A stretch of 64,000 nt of DNA from Cladophialophora immunda (GCF_000835495.1 NW_015622547.1:3534001-3598000); one strand, 5' to 3'; counted from the stretch's first letter, positions 34,704 to 45,606 are shown. Numbers and translations are program-made. The notes: generated from the letters alone by a model not told the origin.

Positions 34704-35149
34704 GACTGATACTGGAGCTCTGGTCGCGGAGGTGAACAGTCACTCATCATGCCCGGTCTGCGACTGTTCTGATGGGGTCAATGTCCAAACCAAGGCCAAG
34801 GTTGGCATTTACCCGCAGACCTCTTGAGGGAGATGAATTCAACGCAATCAAGAGGCAGGTTATTGGTGACTGGGGAGTAAAAATGTGAAGCGCAAGTAAC
34901 AGAAGACCGCGGGATGCTCAGGCGGACAGGTCGATTTTCGATGCGGGCCGAGGTTTCTCCCCGCCGCCGCTGCTGTTGCTATTGCCATCGTCATTGCACA
35001 CCGCGCGTATTGGAGTTTACTAAGAGTTTCATTTGTTTGGGCAATGTTTGTGACTTGGCCCCGGCAGGCTGCGACTTGTAAACAACACTTCAAGAGTTGC
35101 CCCGGACCTCAACTCTGGACGATGGCTCCCAGTCGCGGACACAGCGACC
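34704..35149. promoter_or_regulatory. Divergent promoter of PEX7 and the AlkB-like gene
   Basis: 446 nt between divergent start codons. No specific operator recognised. Confidence 0.5.
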
Positions 35150-36592
35150 ATGGACACGTTCATCTTGCGCAAACGACGTCGCGTGTCTGCGCCGCAGAGC
35201 GACCTTGCAACCAGGGTTGACCCTATACCACAGATCGATGAAGACGAGGAATCGACCGATGTCAAACTGGCTATTCTTTCGTCTCTGCACCCACACAGGT
35301 CTCAGGATGACTTGCTCGAAGTCCTGCTCGGCTGTGACGGCTCCGTGGACGCTGCGATCAAAGCCCTCGCGGCTCCAGCAATGGATCCCTCTCCGCCACC
35401 GAAACGTCGGATGACAGGTGCTAGTATGCAGACTGGTCTGCCATATGCGTCAGAGAACAAGAGTCCGTCAAAGTCATCAGGACAACAACCGCTGACTAGA
35501 AAGGGCAAAACTTTGCACCTGTACACACCTCAAGATATCGCAAACCACACACCCTGTTCCATAATCCACAATTTCCTGCCCTCCGACCTTGCAAACGCCC
35601 TTCTGGAAGAGCTCCTTGCCGAAGTTCCCAGCTACGACTCCATCCAATTCAAGATATTTGACAATGTCGTCAAATCCCCGCACACAGCCTGTTTCTACGT
35701 CGACAGCCTAGCAGATGTGGAACGGCAGAGAAGCGAGTATTACTACAACGGCAATGATCTTGGCGACGTCAGGCAGATTCTCCCTGTCATGAAGCAAGTC
35801 AGCGGTCTTGTTCGTGATGCCGTAAACGAGGAGATTGCCATTCGGATCCGCGACTTTTATCCTGACGGGAAAAAACTAAAATACCAGTCGCCCCAGATCT
35901 GGAAGCCCAACGCCGCCTTCGTCAATTGCTATGACGGTGGCGCGCAACATGTGGGCTATCACTCGGACCAACTCTCCTATCTTGGACCCCGGGCCATCAT
36001 AGGGAGCTTGAGTCTCGGAGTGGCTAGGGAGTTTCGCGTTCGAAAAATCGTGCCCAAGGACGATCGCAATGAAAATGACAAGTCTGGAAGCACTTCTTCC
36101 GCAGCGGACGTGTCGGGCCAAATCGCAATCCACCTCCCGCACAATTCTCTCCTCGTGATGCATGCCGAGATGCAAGAGGAATGGAAACACAGCATCGCAC
36201 CGGCCCTAACAGTCACGCCGCATGCTATCGCCGGTAACAAACGCATCAACATTACCTACAGATGGTATCGAGAAGAATTTCGCCCCAAACACACTCCAAA
36301 GTGCAAATGTGGGGTCCCTTGTGTGCTAAAAACAGTACAGAAACAGAGAGCTAATCGGGGAAGATATATGTGGATGTGCCAGGTTGGAAATAAGCCGAGT
36401 GGTGGCGAGGGATGTGGGTTGTTCGAATGGGCGAGATTTACTGATGATGGTGTCCCTGTCGGTTGGAAGGATGGTGCAGGAGATGAAGATGGTGGGCAAA
36501 AGGAAAGCGAGGGCCAACAAACGACGGACGAGAAGACTGGCCCACCAGACCACCAGAGCATTATCCACAGGGACGAGCAACAAAATGTATAA
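35150..36592 (+). CDS. AlkB-like Fe(II)/2-oxoglutarate dioxygenase with CUE-like and GRF zinc-finger domains
   Basis: A 480-aa single-exon protein. An N-terminal CUE-like ubiquitin-binding helix bundle (VKLAILSSLHPHRSQDDLLE, then GCDGSVDAAIKAL, about residues 38-75) precedes the AlkB fold. Iron ligands are His271 and Asp273 (GYHSDQLSYLG) and His347 (EWKHSI); Arg371 (ITYRW) should bind 2-oxoglutarate. The C-terminus has a GRF zinc finger starting at about 385 (CKCGVPC), with later Cys in MWMCQ and EGCGLFEWARF. Relatives of ALKBH2/ALKBH3 remove alkyl groups from DNA or RNA bases; the GRF finger would add nucleic-acid binding and the CUE-like part a ubiquitin link. Likely a nuclear repair enzyme. 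Confidence 0.9.
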   Translation: MDTFILRKRRRVSAPQSDLATRVDPIPQIDEDEESTDVKLAILSSLHPHRSQDDLLEVLLGCDGSVDAAIKALAAPAMDPSPPPKRRMTGASMQTGLPYASENKSPSKSSGQQPLTRKGKTLHLYTPQDIANHTPCSIIHNFLPSDLANALLEELLAEVPSYDSIQFKIFDNVVKSPHTACFYVDSLADVERQRSEYYYNGNDLGDVRQILPVMKQVSGLVRDAVNEEIAIRIRDFYPDGKKLKYQSPQIWKPNAAFVNCYDGGAQHVGYHSDQLSYLGPRAIIGSLSLGVAREFRVRKIVPKDDRNENDKSGSTSSAADVSGQIAIHLPHNSLLVMHAEMQEEWKHSIAPALTVTPHAIAGNKRINITYRWYREEFRPKHTPKCKCGVPCVLKTVQKQRANRGRYMWMCQVGNKPSGGEGCGLFEWARFTDDGVPVGWKDGAGDEDGGQKESEGQQTTDEKTGPPDHQSIIHRDEQQNV

Positions 36593-36693
36593 ATTTCTCC
36601 CTATTGGCACCTATCTGACGAGGGACATGGACGTTGAGGCCTGCAACTTGCTCACTCTCCGTACTATGTGCTTTCTGATAGATTTACCGACAA

Positions 36694-37902
36694 CTAGGGA
36701 TCAGCTCCAAAGGAGTAGGGTGGATTGAGGCCGCCGGTGATGGTGACCCCAGGCAGAGTGCCCTCTCGGAACTCGCGAGCCATCTCTTCGAATGTACACC
36801 ACTCCACGCCAGCATGGGCGTTGATGTAGTCGATGAGCCTCTCGTGCATCAGGATCACCTGCGCCTTGCCGCTGACCTGCGGGTGAATGGAGATGGGGAA
36901 GATGAACTGGTCGTACTCGCGGTAGTAGAAGTCGAACTGGTCCTTCCACAGGCGCTCGACGACGGAGGGGTCGACGAAGCCGTGCGTGCTCGCCTGCTTC
37001 AGGTTCAGCTGGAACGGCGGCCAGTCGTCCAGGTGCCAGTTGGCCGGGATCTCCACGACCGAGCTGGGCTGGAGCGCCGACATGCCCACCATCCAGTCCG
37101 CGGGCGTCGCGGCGGGCGTGCCCCGATCGCCGTCCCCCCGCGACGCCATGCTCGTCTCCTTCCAGGTGGGCACGTACGGCAGCCAGTACGGCTGCGAGTC
37201 GTGGTACATGAAGCTGTGGTCGTACTCGAGCCCGAACTCCTCGAGCAGCTGGACGGTCTGGCGCGAGGCCTCGAATCCCGGCGCCGTCCACCCCTTCGGC
37301 CGCCGTCCGGCCACCTCGGTGATGACCTTGATCGATTCTCGGAGGACTTCGCGCTGCTGGTCCTCGCTGAGGGTCGTCACGTACTCGTGCGTCCAGCCGT
37401 GGAGTGCTCTGTTTCATTGGCTCCTCCACGTGTAAGCAAGCCAGAAGATACAAAAGCAAAATGCCAGCCTTTTTGGGGGGAGGTATCCGTGAACTTTTCC
37501 CCCCGGGGAATTCCTCTCACATCTCATGTCCAGAGTCTCGGACTCGCCGTACAGCATCCGGAAAAGAGACGGCCGTGTGGGCAGGGACGAACCATGTGGT
37601 CTTGATGTTGTACTTCTCCCATAGCCTCAACAGCCGATCTGTGCCAAAGGTTGCCCCAAACACGCCTCGGGAGACATCCGTCGGTGACGCCGGTGATCCA
37701 TTTCTCGTGTTGATCCTAGAGGGCGACATCCACTATGTCAGTTGCCACCCAGAGAGGATTTTCTTGCACAATAAAGGAGGAAAAGGGGGGGCGGGGGTGT
37801 GAAAAGGCATTAAACAACGAATCATGGCCATGGAGAAGGAAGAGCATACCATCCACTGATTGCGTCCAAGTCGATCCCATAGCCCACGAGAACACGCTTC
37901 AT
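36694..37902 (-). CDS. Intracellular CE4-fold amidohydrolase (polysaccharide deacetylase / PuuE-like)
   Basis: Exons 37902-37850, 37715-37521 and 37408-36694 join in frame to 320 aa. It has the NodB-type (CE4) barrel: the first metal motif is GIDLDA (Asp11, Asp13), and the second is rebuilt across an intron as HEIALHGWTHEYV (His86, His90). WTAPGFEASRQTVQLLEEFG and ISIHPQVSG match later family motifs. There is no signal peptide or chitin-binding module, unlike secreted chitin deacetylases. This fits the cytosolic branch related to PuuE allantoinase and bacterial cyclic-imide hydrolases. As first gene of the cluster running to 54.4 kb, it may open a cyclic amide. Alternative: deacetylation of a small N-acetyl compound. 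Confidence 0.82.
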
Positions 37903-38446
37903 GTTCTGGCGCGAAAGAAACAAAGCAACTGATTGTCCTGACAACACAGGTTGCCCCAGCAAAAGGGGAGGTCTTCCACGGCTTTCATAATCATCCTCGC
38001 AGCAAGGCGTATGCCTGTCTTCGCCGATAACGCAAGATAGGTCTACTAGTGAACGAAAAGGGGGATATCGGGAGTTTGGAGACATAGGCCGACGACGGGC
38101 GGGCACGGGATGACCTAGTTTCAGCATGATACCGGGGTTTTCTCATCAGACCGGTCGTGCACATATGAAGTGAGCCTAGGTCTATATTCTACTAGCGGAT
38201 GCATTTGCTAAATTTCGTATCTTCCGTGTCCAAGCCAAAAGAAAAGAAGACTCGAGTATGGGCAGATATACTACACAAAAGCGGAACTAGTCACTTCCAG
38301 ACTCGACTTGTCCTTTTTCTCCCTTTCATCTTTTTGTGATATACGGCCATGCTTGGTCCCGGTGGCCTCGAGAGAACAATCCTCGAGGCCCAGCTAGCGA
38401 ATAACTGATACATGTGGGATAATCAATCATGAATCACGCGGGTTCT
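37903..38446. other. Intergenic, no supported gene
   Basis: 544 nt upstream of the CE4-like gene and downstream of the hydroxyacid dehydrogenase. Nothing recognisable. Confidence 0.45.
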
Positions 38447-39598
38447 CTATGCCTTCTTGATGAGCTTTCCATTGACTGCCGTGGGCGGCATCCCGCTGCC
38501 AAAAAAGAAGTCCTCCAGGTCGTCTAGCTGGCTCTTCTCGATATTGGCCCAGCTCGTGCGGCTGCAAGTCCCCACGTGAGGGAGCACCGTGACCATGTAG
38601 TTCTCCAGCAGGCGTGGATTGATATTGGGCTCGTCCTCGTGCACGTCGAGCCCGAGCCCGATCACCTTGCCGGCCTCGAGTGCCGCGATCAAGGCGCCCT
38701 CGTCGATCAGGGCGCCCCGTCCCACGTTCACGATGCGCAGGCCCGTCTCTTTCGCCCGGTCGAATTGCGGCGCGGAGATCATGTGCACCATCTCCGGCGA
38801 GCACCCGCAAGCCAGACACAGGCAGTCGGCCACGCTCAGCAGCGAGTCCAACGTGTCGTGGTATGTGGCGCGGGCGCCCGGGCCGGCGGCCACCACCTCG
38901 TCGTGCTCGCCGAGCCGGCGGCGGTTGTGGTAATGGATCTCCATACCCAGCGCGCTGGCGGCTTTCTGGGCGATGGCGCGCCCTATCGCGCCCATGCCCA
39001 CGATCCCGAGCACCTGGCCCTTGGGGTCGACCGCGCGCATGCCCAGCGTGCGGCTCCGCTCCCACCCGCCGGTCTGGGGCGTGCGAGCGCACCGCTCCGC
39101 GAAGGAAAGGTGGCGGAACGCGTTGAGGATCAGGGCTAGGCCCACGTTGGCCGTCGCCTCGGTGCACGCGTCGGGCGTGTTGCAGTAGACGATGCCGCGC
39201 TCCGTCATGCGCGCCACGTCCGCGTGGTCGTAGCCGTGGCCGGAGCAGCACACCAGCCGGAGCGACGGGGGCATCAGCTCCAGGGGCTCCCCGCGCAGGA
39301 GCTGCTCAGTCTGCGCGGCAAACGGCCCGGCCTTGAGCCAGCCCGTCCACAGCAGCGCGTCGATCCGCGTGTACGCGTGGCCGGGCGTCTTCAGCCGCGC
39401 GGTGAACTCGTCGACCGTGGCGCAGTCGTACTCGAGGACGTTGAAGCGGGTTTGCATCTCCCCCCAGCGGGCGACGTCGACCTCACGCACCGAAGAATTG
39501 ATGCATAACACGGTGGGTTTGGTCGTGCCGCCCGTCGTATTCGGCTGGGGAAGGGCATCTTGGGCGGTAATCGTGCCGTTGGAGTGAGTCGACGCCAT
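38447..39598 (-). CDS. D-isomer-specific 2-hydroxyacid dehydrogenase (glyoxylate/hydroxypyruvate reductase-like)
   Basis: A 383-aa single-exon NAD(P)-dependent oxidoreductase that interconverts a 2-oxo acid and its D-2-hydroxy acid. The NAD-binding Rossmann motif is GQVLGIVGMGAIGRAIAQKA. The three catalytic residues of the family are visible: Arg in NVGRGALID, Glu in DVHEDEPN, and His in LPHVGTCS. The catalytic domain shows CCSGHGYDHADV and YCNTPDACTEATANVGLALI, a typical family pattern. Size and motifs fit the glyoxylate/hydroxypyruvate reductase or GyaR-like branch. In the cluster, it could reduce glyoxylate or another 2-oxo acid. Likely cytosolic. The coding sequence is unusually GC-rich at third positions. 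Confidence 0.92.
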   Translation of the reverse strand: MASTHSNGTITAQDALPQPNTTGGTTKPTVLCINSSVREVDVARWGEMQTRFNVLEYDCATVDEFTARLKTPGHAYTRIDALLWTGWLKAGPFAAQTEQLLRGEPLELMPPSLRLVCCSGHGYDHADVARMTERGIVYCNTPDACTEATANVGLALILNAFRHLSFAERCARTPQTGGWERSRTLGMRAVDPKGQVLGIVGMGAIGRAIAQKAASALGMEIHYHNRRRLGEHDEVVAAGPGARATYHDTLDSLLSVADCLCLACGCSPEMVHMISAPQFDRAKETGLRIVNVGRGALIDEGALIAALEAGKVIGLGLDVHEDEPNINPRLLENYMVTVLPHVGTCSRTSWANIEKSQLDDLEDFFFGSGMPPTAVNGKLIKKA

Positions 39599-40165
39599 CA
39601 GCGAAGCCGGTCGAGCCTGATGCTGTGATGTCGCCCTCGATTTCGAGGTGTTTGCGGGTTACATGACCTTTTGACCTTCATCGGGCGCATTTTCATGTCC
39701 TGCAACGGGGCAAATATCGCATCAGATACATAGCTGGCGTCCTTCTGTCGGCCACTGTGGACAACACGGCGCTCTTGCTCGGCCTATGCACAAGATTGAG
39801 GGGTCGGGGTAAGGAGATCCTGTCTCCTTGATAGGCGGAATTGGATAGGGAGCGCCTATCAACATATCCCACAGGCCTATGGCCAAACTAGGAAATCCGG
39901 ATAAAGCTCGCTTGGACCGAAACCACAATGCAAGATATAAAAAAAATGGGTCCGATGCCGAAAGGAGCTCTATACGCCGATGAGCCGGCTCGGTCTGCCG
40001 ACTCTCAAGTCAGCCATCTCCCTAGCAATTTCGAACTCAGAGAATATTCTAGGGTGATGGCTTGCGAGCTCACAAGATATGGCAATGAAGACGACTGGCT
40101 CATTTCCTGAAATCCCCTACGATGGGTGAAAGCAGCCGTCGTCGACGTTCAAGTCTGTCTTCTAT
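39599..40165. other. Intergenic, no supported gene
   Basis: 567 nt: promoter of the 2-hydroxyacid dehydrogenase gene and 3' flank of the C45-family gene. No recognisable element. Confidence 0.45.
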
Positions 40166-41494
40166 CTACGGTGAGGACCTGAAATCCAACTCAATCGTCT
40201 CGTCCACATCGGATGGTCTTCCCACTCTCACCACCGCGCGTCTGGCCTTGAGATCCATGACAATGTTGAATAATGTCGCGCTCAGGCTGCCCGAGTCCTT
40301 GTCGGGGGATCGACATATGGCCGCCGGCCATTTTTCTTGGTCCTCAAACAGTGCCGCAAACTCCCCCCAGGTCGGCCTCTGAGGGTCGTCTCTCGGGCGG
40401 GATTCCAGGCGCCCAATCAGTGTCTGCATGCGTCGAAACCGAAACTCGGAGTCAGCCAGCCACTTCGGCTCGTGGACTCCCGGATGTTCCTTGATGAGGT
40501 GGTTCGTGTGCACGATGCGCCCATTCGCGTCCGGGGGGATTTCTGCAATGGTGGATGAGGTGCCTTCCAGTCCGCAAGCATACGTGGAGTCTGCAACCAG
40601 CAGGTGCGCAGAGCTGGCCATGCCATGTGCCTTCAGCATGGCGACGGCTTCCGCGGCCGATGTTTGTTCCAAAGCCAGGCGCAGGCCGAGATGGACGGGG
40701 AGACGCTTGGGATCCATCCCTGCAGCCCGAATCGCGTTGAGACAGACTCCCATGCCGCAGGAATTGAATCCAATCTTGCCAATGATGCCGGCTTCTGTGA
40801 TCATCTTGATCGTGGGCAGATCGGTCTGAATGATGTTTATTTGAACGAGGTTTTCCTTTTGCAGTTCCATCCACTGCGGACCACGTCAGAGAAGAAAGTG
40901 TAAGGTCAGAATCTCGAATTATTCTCAGTGGGAATCTTAGCAGGGAGATGGGGCAAAGATTCGTACATCCCAGTTCTGGCCGAGGAACGCATGGTGTTCA
41001 GTATTCCAGGAGAGACTCGTACAGCCGTCGCTGAACAGCCCAAATGCAATCTCCGTCCGCACATTGAGTGCCACGACGTCCACAGTGTCGACCTGTGCTC
41101 CATCGGCAATACCTGGTCACGCAGAAGACGCGCTTAGTGACTCTGAATTGGCCGTGCCATGGAAAGAGGCATTTTTCCGCTCGATCAAAAAGCCTTTATG
41201 CGCACCTTTCATCTCCTCGTAGTACCGGGGCCACCGACGACCAATCTCAGTCTCAAATTCACCAGCAATCTCCCGCACCTGTGGCCATTGTCGATTGCTG
41301 TAACGGACGAATAAGTTGGAGTAGAATGCTATGCACCGCTCGATAGCTTCCTTGGCGCCCTCTCCATGACAACGTCCTATCTGTTTTCCAGGCGTAAGTG
41401 GATTGACAAAACGTTTCTCAAGCTATGAAGATAGAATCGACATTCATAATACACCTACTTCATACGGCGAACCTTTGCAAGTGACAGTGAGCAT
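40166..41494 (-). CDS. C45-family Ntn hydrolase, isopenicillin N acyltransferase-like
   Basis: Exons 41494-41459, 41380-41206, 41112-40967 and 40873-40166 join in frame to 354 aa, nearly the length of Penicillium acyl-CoA:6-APA acyltransferase (357 aa). The N-terminal part reads MLTVTCKGSPYEIGRCHGEG; the presumed self-cleavage site is Gly100-Cys101 in FSDGCTSL, matching the Gly102-Cys103 site of the penicillin enzyme, with Cys101 as N-terminal nucleophile. QNWD+WMELQ and GKIGFNSCGMGVCLNAIRA are further family signatures. Members transfer or hydrolyse acyl groups on amino acids and peptides. There is no C-terminal peroxisomal signal (it ends FRSSP), unlike the penicillin enzyme. No penicillin-type NRPS or IPNS lies nearby, so a catabolic amidase role is more likely. 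Confidence 0.87.
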
Positions 41495-41826
41495 GACCAG
41501 TTCTCAACCGGCAGATATCCTTGGGCAACCAGATTTGAATGATCCTGAGAACCAGAGAGCATTCCTTCTGCACCAGGACATATACAACGCACAGAAAGAT
41601 TGGTTGGCACAGGGCTCCCGGCCTCAGAGAAAATCCTTGATGGGCTATGCCTGTCTTACACCGACGTTGGTGGATACCCTTCGGCCCAAGGAGGCCTTCT
41701 GCAGCAGTCGAGCCATCCCCCGAAAACCGTTTCGGCGCGATAACCAAGACTGGAATAATGGAGGCAATATTGTCATTTAGAATTTGCGGCATTATCAGAG
41801 TTGGTGAGCTTCTTGGAGGAGGGAGG
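41495..41826. other. Short intergenic region upstream of the C45 gene
   Basis: 332 nt between the C45 gene start and the transcription factor stop. It contains promoter sequence only, as far as I can see. Confidence 0.45.
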
Positions 41827-44355
41827 TTAACCAGCTTCCCTCGAACCCCTCGCAGCATACAGATCTTGGTTCTGCGCGTCCCATTCAAACACCCACTGTG
41901 GAGGAGAGACGGTGTTCCCGGCAACCACACCGAAACCCTCTCCTGTCGCGGGCCATGGGAAGTCCGAGTAGGAGAGGAAATTCTCGATGAAAGGGTCGTC
42001 CAGCGCAGATCCGGCAACCAGCACGTTCGTCGCTGGAGGATTGCCTGTGAGGTCGTTTCCAAGAACAGGGATAGCAGGTATGGTGGGTTCCGGTTGCAGA
42101 CTATCTGCTGGTGCTGGTACCGGTGCTGGTGCGTCTATACCTAGTGTCGGACCTTGTCGTAGCCGCCAGGGGGCCACTGTCGTGTCGTTTTCCACCTGCT
42201 GGCTCTTTCCTTGCAGAGCGCTTATCGCATTCCGCAACTGCATCAGGTGGCCGTAATATCTGAATGCCGGCAGGTTGCCGTCCTCCGACATGGATCTTAG
42301 TAAATGAGTGGCTGCCTCCACTGCTTCAGCATCGGCCGTGTCGGGCCTCAGCACGGTGGCAATCAGCAGGACCAGGGTGGACGAAAACAGATACTGTGCA
42401 TCAAAGAAGCCGAAGATGGCAAGGGAACCGTCCACCCAGAGCTGACTGAGGATTTGGTTCGAGCTTTGGGCGGCATGGATACACGCATCGGCCAGAGCGG
42501 TGGTGATGGCCGACACGGGTCGAGGCGATTGTCCAGGCTGGCCTTCGAGAATCGGGTTGACCTTGGCCTTCAACAAATGGAACAGAATCGGGCGTGTCGT
42601 CAAAATCACGCACTTTATCGCTCGTCAAAAATGTTAGAAGGATCCCACACGACAGGACGGAATAGGGTTTGTCTAGCTATACGCACCTGGTTGAAGCACA
42701 AATGGAGCGATGCCACATGCCTTGCCGGATACACGCGAGACGAGTCTGGCTGCAATCGAATGCTGCTCGGCAGCGTTTCCGCCATTGTGCGCAATCTGCG
42801 CATGACCATTTGCACGCTCTGGACGAAGGCCTTTTCCTGGCGGTTTTTGACGTAGATGTGGTTCATGATGTCGCCCGTGATCCGGGCCAGTTGCACGTTG
42901 GCCACCAGATGCTCGGGCTCCGAGAACTCGGCTCGTTCCATGCTCGTGAGGTTGTTCATGGACGGCAGGTCCACATCGATGTCCTCGTCCCGTATGTTGA
43001 TCGGGTGGCCCAGTTTGGAGCTCCAATTCCGATCGAAGACGTAGACTGTCCACCAGACGCGGATGCGACGTTCTCGCTCCAACGGACTGAACATTTGATT
43101 GTCGGGCACGTTGTGGTGAAGACCAAGGGTCAGGCCCAGCCGCAGTGCAATCCCGGCGTAAATGTAGGCCGAGTTGGCCCTGTTCAGGGCGAGGGAGTAA
43201 AGAGACTACTCGTAGCAAACATGTCAGTCCGAAGTCTGGGAAGCTTCCCAGGGGAAGTGCAAAGGTCGGGCAGAGAGCTTACAATCAGGAGTAGGGCCTC
43301 GATGTACGACATGGTCGCCTCCTCCCGGATCTCTTGGAAGAGGCTCATAGCTTGCAGGAAAAACCCGAGGCCGGGAACGTTGGGTGCGTTTTCTATCCTC
43401 TGGTCCTCCTTTGCACGGTTGGTGTACAACTCACCGAGGGCGAAGATTGTAAACAGGCGGCATGCCAGCAGTGGGTCTTGTTCTACGCTCAGATGGCCCT
43501 TGTATAGACTGTCCAGTTGGTCCAGGATGTGCTTTCGCATCATCAGATGATAGTCCAGCCCCACGAGACGGATGGCCACCCTAATGAGGAGATGGGCGTG
43601 GGCGCGTTCGGGCAATTTGTACTCGGTGAAGATGTTTTGAAAGAGCGTCTTGTCGCTGACCAGCCGAGCCGGAGGGATGGGTGCTGGAGGGGCGCTTCGG
43701 TCGAGATACTGATACAGGCGTGTTCCAAAGGACGTACAAGAAGCTTCACCGATATAGGCCACTTGCGATGAAGCATTATCACGAACAAACCACGTCCGAT
43801 CCTCAGTCAGTGGATTCGAAATCTCGGCATCCATTGTCTCCTCCAACGCTTTCTCATGGCTTGGACCTCGAGAAGAGCTAGGAGACGGTGATAATACTGT
43901 TGCTGCTACTGCGAGACCAGCAGCTGTGGTTGTGGACTGTTCTTGCACCGCTCGTCTAAGTGTCGCATTCTGCTGCTCAAGCCGCCTGATTTGACTACAG
44001 ACGCAACTCAGGATCAGAGAAAGGAGGAGGATCGGGGTGGTGACAGACCTCTCAGGAACCAGGATCTTCCGATCTCGGGTGGGATACACGCACTCATTGG
44101 CGTGGTTGGTCTGTACACAGTTCCGGCACGGTACTTCATGAGAGCATTTGATCTTATGGGCGTGGCATCGCACACAGCTGTTTTGGGCCGAAATGACTGG
44201 CAGTCAGTCTGGTGTTCTGGGATTCATCTTGGACGCATTGGGAGAGAAGACAGAGGTACATACGCGCCGTCACGTCTCACACGTTTTGCAACGGGAACGG
44301 TGACAGTGGTAGTATCAACGGGCCTGGTTGGCCCGTCGGCGCTTGCCTCGGTCAT
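41827..44355 (-). CDS. Zn2Cys6 fungal transcription factor
   Basis: Five exons (44355-44264, 44177-44049, 43994-43283, 43205-42687, 42612-41827) join in frame to 745 aa. The binuclear zinc cluster is split by the first intron and reads CVRCHAHKIKCSHEVPCRNC, with Cys at 32, 35, 42, 48, 51 and 60. A short coiled coil follows (QIRRLEQQNATLRRAVQEQ), the usual dimer element. The fungal middle homology region is well conserved: SAYIYAGIALRLGLTLGLHH, then RRIRVWWTVYVFDRNWSSKL and DEDIDVDLPS. The C-terminus is Pro/Ala-rich with acidic stretches (DDPFIENFLSYSDFPW), a plausible activation domain. It sits in the middle of the 36.7-54.4 kb cluster and is the obvious candidate for its local regulator. Binding to CGG-type half sites is expected for the family. 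Confidence 0.9.
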
Positions 44356-44619
44356 TAAGGCCTTACAATACAGACCCTGGGAATGGATCCCGGCGTGTTG
44401 GGGAGCCTACAGCCCGGCTTTGCTTGACAATGACGACGTTTGCCCCGTAGAAGCACAGCTGAAGCCAGAGACAGGTATTCAAAATAACGCGCACAGATGG
44501 GAAGAGGAGGAAGAGTTGAATCTATCAACGCCGACCAGTCCGACACCCCCTCGGCATAAGACCAAATTATCCCGGATGCCAATGAAAGGCAAAACTTTAC
44601 GGTGAACGGGTCGGAAATG

Positions 44620-45606
44620 TCAAAGCTTCGAGGTGAAGGTGCCTAACTCCAAGCTCTTTTCAATCTTCCACAATGAGATCATTGATGCCTCGACTCTGCT
44701 CTTTGTAGCCTCGGATGGCGCTTGGTAAGGTCGCCTTGGACGAAGCTTCTGCTCAGCGTCTTGTATGCCCGCCATGGGAGCAGAGAAGCGTGCGACAGCA
44801 TACTTTGTTGCCGCGATTCCCGCCTTGATGGGGCTCTCAGCTAAGGCGGCTCTTTGATGTATGTCAAGCGCCTCTGCGATTCGTCCCTTCCGATATAGCG
44901 TATAGATATGAGAAATGGTCCTGGGAAAGACGTTTGCAAAGGCAGCGATGCAGCCGGCGGAACCCACGCTGAGACCGCCGATAAGGAAATCTGACTGGCC
45001 TCCGAACGTGGCAAATTTCGACGGAGGAAGACTCGCCGTCAATCGGACGATTTTGGCAACGCTGCCGCAAGTCAATTTGACCCCCACGATCTTGGAAGGA
45101 TTCCGCTTCGCGATTGTGGTTATCAGATCCGAGTCTAGGTCGACACCGTTGCAGACTTGGGGGAAGTTATAGATGACGATGGGCAGGCAGGATGCCTGAG
45201 CCACCTGATCATAGAAATGCAGGATGACATCCGGGGTGGTAGCCTTGCCGAAGTACGCCGGTGGAAGCAGGAGAGCGTAATTTGCGCCTGCCTGAGCCGC
45301 ATCGCTCATCAATTCCAACACCTGACGGGTGGAATGCGCCCCGACCCCAGCCATGATGGGAAATGCTGGGCCAACCGCCTGCCGTGCGGCTTGGATCAGC
45401 TGGAACCGTTCCTCTCTCGTCAGGAGAAAGGCTTCAGCATTCGTGCCGAGAATCACCAGACCCGCAAGACCGGTTGCGCTGAGATAGGCGTAGTATTTCT
45501 TCTGGGAAACCAAATCGAGGCCATCGGTATGGGGATCGAAAAAGGTCACGGCCGGGCACCAGATACCAGACGGTGGTACTGGGCCGACAGGATTAGCAGT
45601 AGACAT
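44620..45606 (-). CDS. DHDPS-family aldolase/lyase (class I, Schiff base)
   Basis: A 328-aa single-exon TIM-barrel enzyme. The pyruvate-binding Lys is Lys177 in IVGVKLTCG and the partner Tyr is Tyr146 in IVIYNFP. The carboxylate loop reads ILGTNAEAF where DHDPS itself has GTTGE, which argues against lysine synthesis, a pathway fungi do not use. Fungal members include L-threo-3-deoxy-hexulosonate aldolase (galacturonate pathway), and animals have 4-hydroxy-2-oxoglutarate aldolase. Given an adjacent aminotransferase and the nearby hydroxyacid dehydrogenase, cleavage of a 4-hydroxy-2-oxo acid to pyruvate plus an aldehyde is a reasonable guess. Divergent from the aminotransferase, with a 341-nt shared promoter. 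Confidence 0.9.
   Translation of the reverse strand: MSTANPVGPVPPSGIWCPAVTFFDPHTDGLDLVSQKKYYAYLSATGLAGLVILGTNAEAFLLTREERFQLIQAARQAVGPAFPIMAGVGAHSTRQVLELMSDAAQAGANYALLLPPAYFGKATTPDVILHFYDQVAQASCLPIVIYNFPQVCNGVDLDSDLITTIAKRNPSKIVGVKLTCGSVAKIVRLTASLPPSKFATFGGQSDFLIGGLSVGSAGCIAAFANVFPRTISHIYTLYRKGRIAEALDIHQRAALAESPIKAGIAATKYAVARFSAPMAGIQDAEQKLRPRRPYQAPSEATKSRVEASMISLWKIEKSLELGTFTSKL

Noticed and set aside
40166..41494. A penicillin biosynthetic cluster around the acyltransferase-like gene
   Set aside because: No ACV synthetase or isopenicillin N synthase is present, and the neighbours are catabolic enzymes.
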